This document shows positions 1 through 10,983 of a stretch of 64,000 bases of DNA, piece after piece. The notes under the pieces were generated by a model that was not told the origin of the DNA, searched no databases, and saw nothing but the letters and a program-made list of their open reading frames with translations. The stretch comes from Ctena decussata (taxonomy: Eukaryota; Mollusca; Bivalvia; Lucinida; Lucinidae): NCBI GenBank assembly GCA_963989385.1, contig OZ022503.1:47676858-47740857 (forward strand). The letters run 5' to 3'. Within the stretch, counting starts at the first letter, position 1, and each line of letters begins with the position of its first letter. Made by a program: the position numbers and the translations under genes.

Positions 1-554
1 GAGTTTACAGCATTTCGCAATCTCAATATTATGCAAAAAAAAACGCCATATGAAAATCGACTAGGTCATGTTCTAAGTACTAAAGCTTGATAAATGAACA
101 ACATTTCAAATTCTGAAGCATATATTCACTGCAGTAGATCGTGACAATGTGATCTCAATCAAAATTTTAAAAAGGTTCTAAAAATGAAGTCACAGTTGGT
201 CCTTGAAAATCACGTGACTGTGTATTTCAACATATTTCTGTGACAACATAGATATCAATCGTTTGGCATCGCATATAAATGACAAAAGACGCTGATTTTT
301 ATGCAGTGCACCACAGAATGCAGCAGACAGCAACCCTGAAAATTTCAGAATCATGCAATATGTAGTTGTCGAGATATGTAGCATGAATCACAAGCCAGCA
401 GAAAAACAAAAACAACGAAAATAGGCTAGTGTCAAATACGAGGTCTGTATTTGAGCTTATTACACAACCAAATTGCATTTTTACCATGTACCTGATATCA
501 TTACCATGTACCTGATATCAGTATAAAGATAAAAGCATCGCAAACGACTGCGTG
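1..554. other. AT-rich non-coding stretch
   Basis: I see no gene, repeat family or RNA here. The short open frames have no recognisable domain. A 21-bp segment (TTACCATGTACCTGATATCA core) is directly duplicated at about 481-520. Confidence 0.5.
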
Positions 555-1369
555 ATACCCCGCCACTGCAAACCAATTTCACTTGTCCATCTTTTGCTGA
601 TTTATTTTTTATACATGTATGTGGCCATGGAGCAGGGGCAGATAGCCCCAATGGGGTCAAATTTTGATAATCTCAAGAGGCTTTCATTACATGTACTTCT
701 ATGAATATTTGCAAGTTTCAGAAAAATATATTTAAATCGTAATTTTATATAGATTTTTTCATCATTTTATGCATCTGCATAGCCCGGGGCAGGAATAGAT
801 AACCCACATGGGGTAAATTTTGAACATCACAGAAGGCTTCTTTTACTCTAATCATTTGCTTTAAATTTCAGAAAAAAAAACGCTTCGAACCCTGATTTTA
901 TATAGATTTTTTTTTCGCGATTTTATACACGTATATAGCCCCAGGGTAGGGGCAGATAACCCCTGAGGACAAAATTGCTATGGTTACACGTTGTTATTGC
1001 TTTGATCATTTTGTGAAGTTTCACCATGATATTCCAAGTAGTGAAGGAACTACAGGCCAAAACCCATTTTTGTACATTGACAAGTGCCATAACTCTGTCA
1101 GAAATTACCAAAATTTGCCCATTAACAATCCCAAGCGAGACATTCTTGATACATATACATATGCAAAATTTGAACTCGATCCGTTAATAAGTACTTAAGT
1201 TATCGAACGGAAACGAGGTGCGGACAGACGGACGGACGTACGACGGACGGCAAAATGTCCAAATTTCTAGCCACCTATTGTCTCTCCCGTTAGCTCGGAG
1301 AGACGGACGGACACACGGACGGCCAACTTGAAAACATAATACCCCGCCACTAACATGTGGCAGGGTATA
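555..1369. repeat. diverged tandem element bounded by ATACCCCGCCAC
   Basis: The segment opens with ATACCCCGCCAC and closes with a hairpin (ATACCCCGCCACTAACATG followed by GTGGCAGGGTAT). Inside, three diverged copies of a ~150-bp unit begin near 630, 780 and 935, each with GGGCAGATAGCCCC-like and GGGGTCAAATTTT-like blocks. A GGACGGACGGAC-rich stretch follows at 1220-1325. This is a non-coding repeat; GGACGG-type runs of this kind are common in molluscan interspersed repeats. The 72-codon open frame at 980-1198 lies inside it and is not credible as a gene. Confidence 0.6.
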
Positions 1370-1590
1370 ATAAAGATTGTTCTTTTGATTGTTGCAAACC
1401 GAGGTCAGCTATCACGTCTGTGAGCAAGTTATAAAGCCCAGTGACAGAACGTTTTGGATGATCCTCGTAAGAAAAGGCTGTAAAACCGTAAAAAAAGTCA
1501 TCCATCCAATAAAGAGAGTACCCACAACAAATTTTGTAGGTAACGGAATAAAAGTACCGTGATAATTTCTAGTATTGTGTCAGATGATAA

Positions 1591-1659
1591 GCAAACAGTG
1601 CAGTCCCAGATCAGACTCCTCTGAAAGGAGCACTCTGATCAAAGCCAACTCTGTTTGCC
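1591..1659. repeat. short hairpin element (GCAAACAGTG family)
   Basis: This is a 69-bp imperfect palindrome, GCAAACAGTGCAG...CTCTGTTTGCC, with a GATCAGACTCCT / AGGAGCACTCTGATC core. Related hairpins occur at 30060, 34114, 40361 and 52001. Confidence 0.6.
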
Positions 1660-1721
1660 ATTCAGTATCATCACTGATAGTTTAGGTGTCCCAGATTTTA
1701 GAATTTTTACGGTAGTCAAAC

Positions 1722-1953
1722 TAGCCGCGACACGACAAAACTAAAGAAGTGGTTGTGTGCCCAGCGCAGAGTCAGACCAGTCTGGCCATCAGCCTAGTCT
1801 GATCAGAGTCTTCGCTGTCCGCATGGTGGTAGCTTAGATCCTTAGCTACCCTGAAAGTCCTTAGTGGAGAGTCTGATCAGACTGGGCGGATGCTCAGGCT
1901 GATCTGAGTCTGCGCTAGACGCAGAACCACTTTTTTTCTCGTGTCGCGGCTCA
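1722..1953. mobile_element. MITE, GAGCCGCGACACG family, copy 1
   Basis: A ~232-bp near-palindrome starts AGCCGCGACACGACAAAAC and ends CTCGTGTCGCGGCTCA. The inner arms carry CAGTCTGATCAGAG and TCTGATCAGACTGGGCGGATG. It belongs to the GTTGTGCG subtype of the family and has no coding capacity. Length and symmetry fit a non-autonomous DNA transposon. Confidence 0.8.
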
Positions 1954-2180
1954 GTTATTTCTTCTACTGACTCTTACCATATTCTGTTTATCTTGGTATT
2001 TGCCCTGAACTTCTTTACTTTGGTCAGTTGTGGCTTTTTCCACCCACAGGGACTTCAGTTCTTGTTACAGTGCCTCACGATACATCATCACATTCTGCAG
2101 ACACATAAATATACACAATCAGAACAACACATAACAAGCATACCGCAGAATGCGGCCTATCGTTTCACCAGAAAACTCGA

Positions 2181-2477
2181 CTAAAAAGTTACGCAGCCGA
2201 AGAGACGACGCCGGAAGAGTATAATAGTTTCTGCTTGTCGAAGGTGAGACAATTAATGATCAATGGCAAAACGCATCCCCCCTCACCCCCTACCCGCCCC
2301 CTTCTGCCACTTCGACGTATGTATAAAATTACATACGTCGAAGTGGAAGAAGGGGGCGGGTAGGGGGTGAGGGGGGGCGTTTTGCCATTGGTCTTTAATT
2401 GTCTCGCCTTCGACAAGCAGATACAAGATACAGGTATTACTCTTCCGGCGTCGTCTCTTCGGCTGCGTAACTTTTAG
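2181..2477. mobile_element. 297-bp near-perfect palindromic MITE
   Basis: The arms begin CTAAAAAGTTACGCAGCCGA and end TCGGCTGCGTAACTTTTAG, and they pair along almost their full length around an axis near 2327 (TATGTATAAAATTACATA). The arms contain a C-rich/G-rich block (CACCCCCTACCCGCCCCC). No target-site duplication could be fixed. Single copy in this window. Confidence 0.8.
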
Positions 2478-2583
2478 TTATGTCAGCCATTCGGTAATTT
2501 GATTAAAAATGGTTCATAGCTACAAACCAAGGACTGATCAAAGGTCATAACTCTACCAGAACGCATATGATCAAATCATTATC

Positions 2584-2790
2584 TTAACCCATTTATGCCC
2601 AGTTGACTATTCTATCCTTTTCAAATGGATGAGTCCATTTGTCAATTGAGGGGTGTCTGGTTTAGTTGATTGTTATCACTTTTATTTTGTTCTAAAGAGA
2701 AATATACCCATTTATCTTATGCAAATAGTGTAGCAATTTGCGGCGTCTGATCAGGGTATGCACTGTTTGCATATGTCCTATTAATGCTAA
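2584..2790. mobile_element. MITE, TTAACCCATTTATGCC family, truncated
   Basis: This copy starts TTAACCCATTTATGCCCAG and includes the internal GGCGTCTGATCAGGGTATGC and CACTGTTTGCATAT blocks shared with the fuller copy at 34064-34298. The far end is replaced by the next MITE, which suggests truncation or insertion. Confidence 0.55.
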
Positions 2791-3016
2791 GCACGAAAAA
2801 AACAAAACACTGTGACGTGGTTGTGCGCTCAGCACAGACTCAGATCAGCCTGGGCATCCGCCCAGTCCGATCAGACACTTCGCTAAACGCTCAAAAGGTA
2901 GCTAAGGGTCTAAGCTACCTCCATGCGGACAGCGAAGACTGATCAGACTGGGCAGATGCCCAGGCTGATCTGAGTCTGCGCCGGGCGCACAACCTCTTTG
3001 TTAGTTTTGTCGTGTA
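2791..3016. mobile_element. MITE, GAGCCGCGACACG family, copy 2
   Basis: A palindromic copy of the GTTGTGCG subtype with a degraded outer left terminus (GCACGAAAAAAACAAAAC). The inner arms are intact (CAGATCAGCCTGGGCATCCG ... GCCCAGGCTGATCTGAG), and it ends TTTTGTCGTGT. Confidence 0.75.
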
Positions 3017-4822
3017 GGCATGTATGGGTAAACTAGAGCAAGTTAGTACGTATACACCGCTTGATGAAGCCACCGCCTACTGAAACAAATCTGAAAGGAC
3101 TTCTATCCTTAAGTCGTGAATTTTCCCCATGGTTAAAAAGTTATACGGATCCCTGACTTCTGCTTTGCATTTATGACTAAAAAGCATGAAAAATGAATTT
3201 TCAACTGTTTGTGTCTATGTAAAGTACGTTAAACATACGTTGACGTTGGCGTCATTGTTGAGATAAATTGTCAATTATCCTCCAACTGATCGTTGAAATA
3301 ATGATTTATTGTATACATTTCACCCTTTTTTGACTTACGTTACTTACATAACAGACAACACTTGGTAGTTTTGACTATATGTATGTGACCTTGACCTCAT
3401 TTCAAGGTCATGGTACACAATATAATCCTTGAAGATCACAGTGCTACGGTTGACCATTCTTCTTCTTTGGCTTATTGAGTATCGTCCCCCCCCCCCCCCC
3501 CCCCCCCCCCTCCGTGACCCAGCTTCCTACTCATATATATTGCGTTCTTGCATCGCATAAGTCTGCTGCATGAAGGAAATACTGGGTCATGAGGGGAAAG
3601 TACTTGTACTTTAATTATAGTGAAGCGTTCTATTTTGGCCGTTTTGACCGGAAGTGTAACTATGGTTTTGCATGTTTAAATGCCAGTCAGGCGTAACAAG
3701 AAGAAAATCATTGCTGTGTATTGTGATATGCGTGTATTTAGCATGCATTTATAACAAAAATGTATGGTATGAATGACTGGTTTCAATACTTTTATTACCT
3801 CAAAAGATGAGGTATACGAAAACCTTGAATTTAGGGTAGGTAGGGTCAGAATGGATTATCTCCTTATGTCTTTGGGTCTGAATCACAAATGATCTGATTT
3901 CATACGGTTTACATATTTGTGGAAGCTCTGCTAAGAAAAATTTGCACACTTTATACTTTTGAAAATTCGGACCTGTCGAGCCGGTCTAATGGGGAAAATC
4001 CTCGCCTTAATCATAGAAGTCCTTATGGTATGAACCTCGAAGTAAACCTAGTCATACATCAAACGGCTCTATCAAAGTACATAACAAATATCAGTAACGA
4101 GTAAAACTTAACAAAAGTTTTTAATGCAAATGTATAAAGCTGCGACCTTGATCTTGGTCAGCAGCAGCATCCACATGATGTCAAATAATCGACATGAACC
4201 TGGAAAAAAACTAATTAATAATATGAATAGGTTCCATCATAGGATATTGGAAATATAAAAGAATCATGATAAACTTAACACAAGACTTTAAGTCTGTGTC
4301 CTTGACCTTAGGCCAACAACAGCATCCAGATCATATCAACAAAAAAGCTGTAACCTTGACCTTGGTCATTAGCACCATTCAGAATCTGCATGTACCTATT
4401 GCAAACCAAATAAATGTACCTATATGTTCCACGAAAGGATACTGGAAAATCACTCCTAAAAATGACGAAAATCGTTCTAAAGTTATACAGTTTTTCTACC
4501 CAACAGCTCCAATCACGGCTGCCCTAGTTCAAATACTTTTCCTTTACCTTGCTTACCAGTTTAAAATGCAGAAACTTGAAAAAAAGACCCTGAGTTTAAA
4601 ATAATTTCATTCAAAAGTCATCATCTCCAATTAGTTGACAAAACTTCGAATCCCTAGTTGAAACACTTTTCGTTATATCCTGATGCCAAAATTTAAGGGT
4701 AATTACTCAGAAAAATAAAGCTTTCTGACATGCCTGTGCTGTTTCAGTAATTTTAATGAAAACTGCAAGAAAAAGTAAACGTAAAAGTAAACGTAAAAAA
4801 GAACAGAGACCTTCCTTTAAAA
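3017..4822. other. non-coding stretch with GACCTTGACC-type repeats
   Basis: No gene is recognised. The stretch contains poly-C (3486-3510) and diverged repeats with GACCTTGACCT motifs near 3385 and, more clearly, between about 4135 and 4420, where a segment with CTTGACCTTAGG/CAGCAGCATCCA recurs three times. The 112-codon open frame at 4266-4604 arises from these repeats and is not supported as a gene. Confidence 0.5.
3486..3510. repeat. poly-C tract (25 nt)
   Basis: An uninterrupted run of C on the plus strand. It is prone to length error in assembly. Confidence 0.95.
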
Positions 4823-5064
4823 TTGAGCCGCGACACGACAAAACAAACAAAATGGCATGTGCGCCCAACAAAGGCTCAGAGCAGCCTGAGCATCCTCCCA
4901 GTCTGATCAGAGTCTTCACTGTCGGCATGGAGGTGGCTTAGACCCCTGGGTACACCCAAAGCTCACAGCAAAGACTCTTGATCAGACTGGGCGTATGCTC
5001 AGACTGATCTAAGTCTTTGCGGGGCGCACATGCCACTCTGTTGGTTTTGTCATGTCGCGGATCA
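4823..5064. mobile_element. MITE, GAGCCGCGACACG family, copy 3
   Basis: A full-length palindromic copy of the CATGTGCG subtype. It starts TTGAGCCGCGACACGACAAA and ends TTTTGTCATGTCGCGGATCAA, with inner CAGTCTGATCAGAG and TTGATCAGACTGGGCG blocks. Confidence 0.8.
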
Positions 5065-5208
5065 AGTGATAACGATATCACCAATACCAAAAGTATTTCA
5101 ATGATTCCTTTTGCCCCAACTAAGAAGATGAATACCCACAGCATATATTTATTTTGACTACTATACTAGCAGAAATATTGGTTCAGTCCAACCTGTATTA
5201 AGCAAGCA

Positions 5209-5524
5209 CACTGTAAAAAATAACTGTAGATTTTACGGTAGAATAAATGGAAACCGGCTGCCTTTTCCCGTTATTTTTACGGGCGTTTGCCTGTAAGACA
5301 TTGTTGAAAATCACGAAATGGAAGTTTCATGTTAACTGGCTGCACTCGAAAATAACTTTGTATTGTTGAAGGGCTATCTGACCAAAACGACACCTGCTCT
5401 ATTCTGTCACACTCTGCTTGATGATTCCTGCAATTTTTACGGGCGCCCGTAAAAATACCGGTAAAATGACTGGCAACTGGTTGCCAGTTATTTTACCGTA
5501 AAATCTACGGATTTTTTTACAGTG
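5209..5524. mobile_element. MITE with CACTGTAAAAAA termini, full copy
   Basis: The 5' end CACTGTAAAAAATAAC and 3' end CGGATTTTTTTACAGTG form terminal inverted repeats that also contain GTAGATTTTACGGTA and its complement. Internal TTATTTTTACGGGCG blocks recur. The element is about 316 bp and non-coding. A 3'-truncated relative lies at 36159. CACTGTAAAAAA-type ends are known from non-autonomous DNA transposons of several animals, but the superfamily cannot be assigned here. Confidence 0.75.
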
Positions 5525-5722
5525 CACCTACGGGATAAACAAAATATGCCATAGTGCGGTCGCGATAACTTGGCAATGTTATTATTTTGTGTTTATTTTG
5601 ATTTGGTGACTGATTGGCAATATAGCAGAATTCCAGAATTCAGCCTATCCAACTGAAGGGAATGAAAGAATAAATTGAATGATTTTGTTATTTACACTAT
5701 TGTTATCGATGATATTCTTAAA

Positions 5723-5961
5723 TGAGACCGCAACACGAGAAAACCAACAATGTGGTTGTGCGCCCAGCGCAGACTCAGATCAGCCTGGGCATCCGCCCAG
5801 TCTGATCAGAGTCTTCGCTGTCCGCATGAAGGTAGCTTAGACCCTTAGCTACCGTTTAAGCACTTAGGGAATACTCTGCTCAGACTAGGCGGATGCCCAG
5901 GCTGATCTGAGTCTGCGAAAGGCGCACAACCACATTGTTGGTTTTCTCGTGCCGCGGCTCA
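5723..5961. mobile_element. MITE, GAGCCGCGACACG family, copy 4
   Basis: A palindromic copy of the GTTGTGCG subtype. It starts TGAGACCGCAACACGAGAAA and ends TTTCTCGTGCCGCGGCTCAA, with full inner arms. Confidence 0.8.
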
Positions 5962-6083
5962 AATCATAAACTGTACCTAAGTAGTGTCATTTAGACAAAT
6001 TAGAACTGCCAGTAAACCGTAACGCTTCTTCATGACCAGGTATCATAAAGTTACATGAACTGCACCGAAAGATAGTACAGGTA

Positions 6084-7034
6084 TTGCCCTCGTGAAGTGA
6101 CCTGGCAGGGCGGAGCTAGCGTCATGGATCAGTGCATTGTGAAACAGGTAATTTCTATTTTCGGCAACAATCGGAAAAACGTCCGTACGACTTCGTTAAT
6201 CCTCGCCTTTCTTGTTATAAGTAATAACAGTATTTTAACCAAATCGTGTACAGAGCGTCGTGGTGTAGTGTATCTGTAGTCGCATTACAAAGGCACTTGG
6301 TGCGACGATCTAGGGTTCAAATCTAGGATGAGAATAAACTTTTTTTTCTCTCATTTTTTTTATTTTCAAACTTTATTTTCTTTACATATCTATTTGTTTT
6401 AATCATTTTATTTTAGGAGAAAAGACATTTCCAGTAATTCCTTTCGCTCGAGATAATTTAAAGGATTAGAGTTCGACATGTATGCTTTGGTAGACACCCT
6501 GAAACTGAAAAGTGAATACCAAATCAGAAATTATTTTTTCATTCATCGTTTGCTCGTGCATGCATATCACTTTTCTCGAGCATAAAATACCATAATCTAC
6601 TAAATGTCCTCGTGCATATTTCTGAGCATAATCAGACAAACAAAACCTGAAGATTTTCCTTTTTTATTATAAGCACAAAGTATATGGAGTAATCAAAACA
6701 AACGGAAATTTCTGTCATGCAAAATAATCATTTGTTACCTAAAAACTTAAAAAGAAAGAATAAAAAAACTTTTTTAATTTTAGGTTTATTCGAACGTTGG
6801 ACCCTTATAAGATACAAAAAAGGTTAGTATGTCTAGGGGAGGTCCACTACACCAACGAGTCTTTACACATTTGTGAGATATAGTTAACAGTTATAATTCA
6901 TGCATGATACACGATGATTAACGAATACTTACGAATATCTTTCCGATTGGTTACGAAAATGCTGCTTTACCTATTTCATAATGCATTGAACCAAATCGAT
7001 AGCCCCGCCAAGCCAGGTCATTTCACGTGGACAA
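6084..7034. mobile_element. 0.95-kb palindromic element with TA flanks
   Basis: The left end TTGCCCTCGTGAAGTGACC and the right end GGTCATTTCACGTGGACAA are inverted repeats, and similarity continues inward for about 120 bp (TGCATTGTGAAACAGGTAA versus its diverged complement). Each end abuts a TA (6082-6083 and 7035-7036), the signature of Tc1/mariner-type insertion. There is no transposase. Both arms carry a tRNA-like block (plus at 6255, inverted near 6780-6870), so the whole unit is roughly symmetrical. Confidence 0.65.
6255..6345 (+). repeat. tRNA-like (Pol III promoter-like) segment in the palindromic element
   Basis: GTGGTGTAGTGTATCTG resembles an A box and GGGTTCAAATCTAGG resembles a B box. 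The segment ends in AATAAAC followed by a T run. It cannot fold as a proper tRNA, so it is read as a SINE-type head. A diverged inverted counterpart lies in the opposite arm. Confidence 0.4.
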
Positions 7035-7036
7035 TA

Positions 7037-7832
7037 TTAAAAAAAAATACTGTTGACATTAAAAATATAAACAAAACACTGCCACAATAGCGCGACTGAG
7101 CTATACATGTAACTGAAGACAGGTGCTTGCTGAATACAGGTGCATTTCTTTCGGAAAATGAATACATGCTTGCTTAATACAGGCTGCTTGCTTAATACAG
7201 GTGGCCACTAAGACAGGTTTCGCTTTATTTTTATGTTGAGATAACTATTGAAAATGTCCCGAACGTAGCAAGTTCAGTAACAAAAACGAAATGAATAAAT
7301 AAATAAAACGTAGCAAGTTCAGTAACAAAAACGAAATAGATAAATAAATCAATATAGAGTCCGTCCTCCAGCACCGTGATGATTTATTATTTTCATGGTA
7401 TGTTAATATAGATGAATACTCTTCTGCATGTAAAAAATTAAAAGTGCTGGAGGCCAGGTTCACATATGTCATGTATGTCTAAAGCCACGAAGGCGACCTT
7501 TTTTTGTCCACTGATTGATTGATTAATTGCTTTGGATTTAACGTCCCTTTGAGACAGTATTTCAGTCTATAACGGGCCGACAACCAGAGACGGAGAAAGA
7601 GGAGAAATGATAGACGAGAGAAAAATATTAATGTCCAAATAACCCCACCCGCACCGACTGCAAGCTCAGTAGACCCTTGCCCTACAACGTTCCAAATCAG
7701 TGGGACGCCCCGGCACTGGAAGTTACACACAACACCATCGCACCACCCGACCACCCCCTTTTTTGTCCAAAAAGAAAGGGCTGGGGGTATGGGTATGTTC
7801 ATTAATCAAACCTAAATGATTTGATGGCTGAA
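7037..7832. other. non-coding stretch with small direct repeats
   Basis: No gene is recognised. It contains GCTTGCTTAATACAGG repeats (7120-7205), a tandem duplication at 7263-7345, and a region (7505-7790) starting TTGATTGATTAATTGC with GGATTTAACGTCCC, resembling the 3' part of a SINE in reverse orientation. Confidence 0.45.
7263..7345. repeat. tandem duplication, ~45-bp unit
   Basis: ACGTAGCAAGTTCAGTAACA followed by AAAACGAAAT and an ATAAATAAAT tail occurs twice in a row. Confidence 0.8.
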
Positions 7833-7930
7833 CCCAGCGGGCACATGACGTCGAAATGACGTCGTATTGACGTCGATGCGACGTAATGACGTCGCATTGA
7901 CGTCATTCCGACGTTATGTGCCTGCTGGGA
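7833..7930. mobile_element. ACGTC-rich palindromic mini-element
   Basis: The termini CCCAGCGGGCACATGACGTC and ACGTTATGTGCCTGCTGGG are inverted repeats. The interior is a run of GACGTC-centred units (TGACGTCG, CGACGTAA, TGACGTCA). Relatives with the same CCAGCAGGCACA end lie at 53875, and related units filled with TTGATTCAA lie at 30147 and 54443. Confidence 0.65.
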
Positions 7931-8109
7931 ACTGACCTAATCTGTTCTAGGGTGGAACTTTGCTATGCCAGCAATATCATTATCAAAAATAAAACATATA
8001 TTTTTTTATTTTATTTATTTTTTTAGGGGAAGGGGGGTGGGGGGGAAGGAGGAGGGCGGGTGTGTGCAAATACCAGGTCCTTTCCGATTAATGATTGTAA
8101 ATGTAAACC

Positions 8110-8155
8110 CGGCCGGCACATGACGTCCAAATGACGTCGATGCGACGTCACCACG
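8110..8155. repeat. fragment of the ACGTC mini-element
   Basis: CCGGCACATGACGTCC and ATGACGTCGATGCGACGTCA match the left part of the element at 7833. Confidence 0.5.
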
Positions 8156-8424
8156 GCGCATAGACGTGCGCAGGCCGTTAACGGCTGAAATGAATGCCGG
8201 TCCGCACAATATTGACGGACACACGGTGACGGCAGTGTGCAGTTATGAGCCATCTGGGGAATATAGTTACGAGAGTTAAAAAAAGAACGGAAGAAGCTGT
8301 TTCGCATACGCGCACGGTGTAATCGGCGTGTGTGCAGTCTGATTAAAGCCTCCGCTCCAGTATTTATGCTGTTGATTTTCTGAAATTTGTAAATTGCTAC
8401 ATGTACATGCGAAAGAGCTTTGGT

Positions 8425-8500
8425 TGGACCGGCGGAGCAGCAGGTCAGCGCTTAACCTACAGAGCTACCAGGGCTCCCCCTCTCCCTGAGTATGGGGAGA
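8425..8500 (-). repeat. 5' fragment of tRNA-derived SINE (AGCTCAGTGG family)
   Basis: On the minus strand the sequence reads GGGAGCCCTGGTAGCTCTG followed by TAGGTTAAGCGCTGACC, matching the head of the SINE at 41395. Only the tRNA-like part is kept. Confidence 0.5.
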
Positions 8501-8640
8501 TGCGCCTAAAAGAAATGTTCATCAGTTTACCACGACGGTCGAGAATACTCGTATCACAGAAATGTAGAAATTTACACAACTGTAACAAATTACTTTTCCT
8601 ATTGTCAGGTCTAGGAAAGCACTGAAGCTAAAGATAGTCT

Positions 8641-8840
8641 TTAGGGACGAGTCATTTACTATCAGGTGTGTGTGCGTGTGGGGAAGGGGGGGGGGGGGCG
8701 GTACATTTAGATGGGGGGGGGGTCGGAAGTTTTTTTGGTGATGTACTGGGGGGGGGGGTGTCGGAAACCAATAAGCCTCGGAGCAGGCGCGGGGTGGGGG
8801 TTGGGGGTCATGTATTTTATTAGGCATATGGGGGGGGGGG
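8641..8840. repeat. G-rich segment headed by TTAGGGACGAGTCATTTAC
   Basis: Four G runs of 8-12 nt are separated by GTCGGAAGTTTTTTTGG-type spacers. The same head in inverse orientation closes a G-rich segment at 28600-28745. I read them as partial copies of one G-tract element. Confidence 0.5.
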
Positions 8841-9448
8841 TAGAAGTCTTCCATCGGTCTTCATTTTTTAAAATGTCTCAGCTTCCTGCGGCGAAATAAC
8901 CCTCCCCCCATACCCCATTACTCATAAAATTTAAGACCTTTTTGCTTTCATCAAAACTTAAAGACATTTATGGAAATCACACACAAAACTTGGGCGGCTT
9001 CCTATCCAAAAAAGATCTTTTCATTGATTGACAGAAGAACAGTATGAAAATGTCTACAAAATCATGTCAAGTAGATAATTTTGTTCTCAATTAAATTTAA
9101 TCCCTGCGTTTGTGATATCAGCTCTCCAGGTGCCTGTTCATCAGCAAAACTACTGTGGCTTCAGAGGGCTGGCCCCCACACCCCCGCCACCCAGAGGCCC
9201 AATTAACAGTTATAATTATTAAGCATTGGACAACATATTTCTGGATGGCCATCAGCAGATGCAAGTGCAAGAAATGCAGACAAGTTTAAACAGACCAAGA
9301 CTAATTAACCTGCTGGAATTAGAAAACGTTCTTTGTGTTCCATACAGGGTTTGACTGATTGATTGATTTATTGTTGTTTATTTGGTAAAATCAAAATACA
9401 ATACAATGATGTTTAAACATATAAGGAACAAATTATCACAAACAGTAG
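8841..9448. other. non-coding stretch
   Basis: I see no gene or clear repeat. A TTGATTGATTGATT run sits at about 9354-9370. Confidence 0.45.
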
Positions 9449-9455
9449 TATAAAA

Positions 9456-9783
9456 CACAGGACTTTGTATTTATGTCTTCGTGACACTGGTAAAGCTCCC
9501 ATGCCGATTTCGACTATAGCGATGCGAAGCAGAGCAAGGATGGAAACGTGCTCATTTTCAGCCAGGGTACGAAAATATGTTCGTCATTCATCAAAATTCT
9601 TCTTTCGCAGATTTTCGCCGGCAAATGCCTGTACTATGTAACGAATTCGTATACTCTTTAAACTTACGCTCAGTAATTTATCGATATCTTCTTTAACTGA
9701 GAGTAATTGTCTTTTAAAGGTTCAATTTAGTGACAATTTCTGTCGGCACGACTTCCATTGCGTAAAAGGAGCGTTCCGAATGA
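9456..9783 (+). repeat. left terminal inverted repeat of the 4.6-kb element
   Basis: This 328-bp arm starts CACAGGACTTTG and ends GCGTTCCGAATG. It pairs with 13705-14031 over its whole length. Confidence 0.9.
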
Positions 9784-10122
9784 AAAAGCAAGCGCCTTTT
9801 GACTAAGATCATTTTTAGTAAATGCCGGTACTACCGGTATTTTGGGCGACCTCCGTCTGAAGGTAGTGTCTCGGTCGTGCACGGGACTAGGTCAGAAAAT
9901 TTTATACCTTGACGTGTTTAACATAACTGTTTCACATGTCATTGTTGACACTAGTACAAAGAATTATGTGTTAATTATTATTAAGAATGATAAATAAATA
10001 AATAATTAACCTACATAGACTACTTACCTCTTTCTTTCCACTGGGGTCAGGTGTGGTCTTTCCAACTTGATGTGTTGTGTACCGGCCTTTTAAGGCTTAC
10101 ATAACTTTGGGAAAATGGTCAC

Positions 10123-10565
10123 GGGTCAACTCGGCCTGTAACCAACTCGGCCTCCGAGTCAACTCGGCCTCAGGTCAACTCGGCCGGGTCAACTCGGCCT
10201 GTTAAATGTTATATATTGTGTATGTAGAAATAATTGTTTAGTTTAAACTTTTTTTTCAAAGAAATTGAAAAGGAATGTAATATGTACTCTCTAAAGATGA
10301 AGTTTGTCAGTGATCACCGGAAAGTATCACGAAAACAAAGCACAGAAAAACAAACACTTAAATCGTTTCAACAATTTCTCCGGGTAATTAGTCGCATCTA
10401 TGAATGTTTGCTGGGAAGGTGTTAATAACTTAAAGATAATTATAATTATCTTCATCAAATACTTTATATATCAATACGGTAGGTAAAGCGGGTTTACGGT
10501 TAAACGGTAATAAATCCATAAATTAAATGTGCTTGCAGTAATTATTTGCACAGTGCAATTCACAC

Positions 10566-10601
<36 letters not shown>

Positions 10602-10668
10602 TTTCAGCAGGCCGAGTTGACCCGGCCGAGTTGACTCGGGCCGAGTTGACCCCAGGCCGAGTTGACCC
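10123..10668. mobile_element. nested element with repeated GTCAACTCGGCC ends
   Basis: The left end has five copies of a GTCAACTCGGCC-type unit (10123-10200). The right end has four copies of its complement GGCCGAGTTGAC (10609-10668). Termini GGGTCAACTCGGCC and GGCCGAGTTGACCC are inverted repeats. The 0.4-kb interior is AT-rich, has a (GATA)n run and no convincing gene. The multiple short subterminal repeats look like arrayed transposase-binding sites; that role is inference. No target-site duplication was found. Confidence 0.6.
10565..10601. repeat. (GATA)n microsatellite
   Basis: About nine GATA units in a row. Confidence 0.95.
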
Positions 10669-10701
10669 GGATTCGGGAAAATTGACTTATGTAAGCAAAA
10701 A

Positions 10702-10983
10702 ATGGCGAGCATTAATCTATGTAACGAGACACAAAAACATGCTTTTAATGCCGCAAAAGTTGGTCATAATGTCCTTATTACGGGTCAGTGTGGTACTGGA
10801 AAATCCTTCATATTGAGGTAATTTATTGCAACATGAAGTCGCAGAATTTTTATGTATGAATTAATCGTGCAAATCACGAATCCCAACGCATGCTTATACA
10901 GGAATGATTTGGCTGACCTTTATAAGGACTTTTCGCAACCATATGAATGGTGCAGTTTCTGCGGAATGGAGACCAAAAACTAA
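10702..10983 (+). CDS. P-loop NTPase N-terminal exon, PIF1-helicase-like
   Basis: ATG at 10702 opens a 39-codon frame ending near 10817. It contains QKHAFNAAKVGHNVLITG and then GQCGTGKS, a Walker A motif (GxxxxGKS) preceded by a hydrophobic beta strand. The layout of a Q-containing start followed by GxNVLITGxxGTGKS is what N-termini of PIF1-type helicases and related P-loop ATPases look like. The frame ends where ATTGAG/GTAATT could be a splice donor, and an acceptor (TTATACAG) at 10894-10901 would join it in frame to about 26 more residues containing a CSFC pair before a stop at 10981-10983. No Walker B or other helicase motif follows within the element. The protein is therefore either a fragment or a short derived product. 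The splice model is inference; the Walker A peptide is directly visible. Confidence 0.45.

Noticed and set aside
2189..2416. 75-codon minus-strand frame with Pro-rich segment
   Set aside because: It lies wholly inside the 297-bp palindrome and reflects its C-rich block.
4266..4604. 112-codon plus-strand frame with a hydrophobic C-terminal stretch
   Set aside because: It spans diverged GACCTTGACC-type repeats with no domain and no sign of splice or promoter support.
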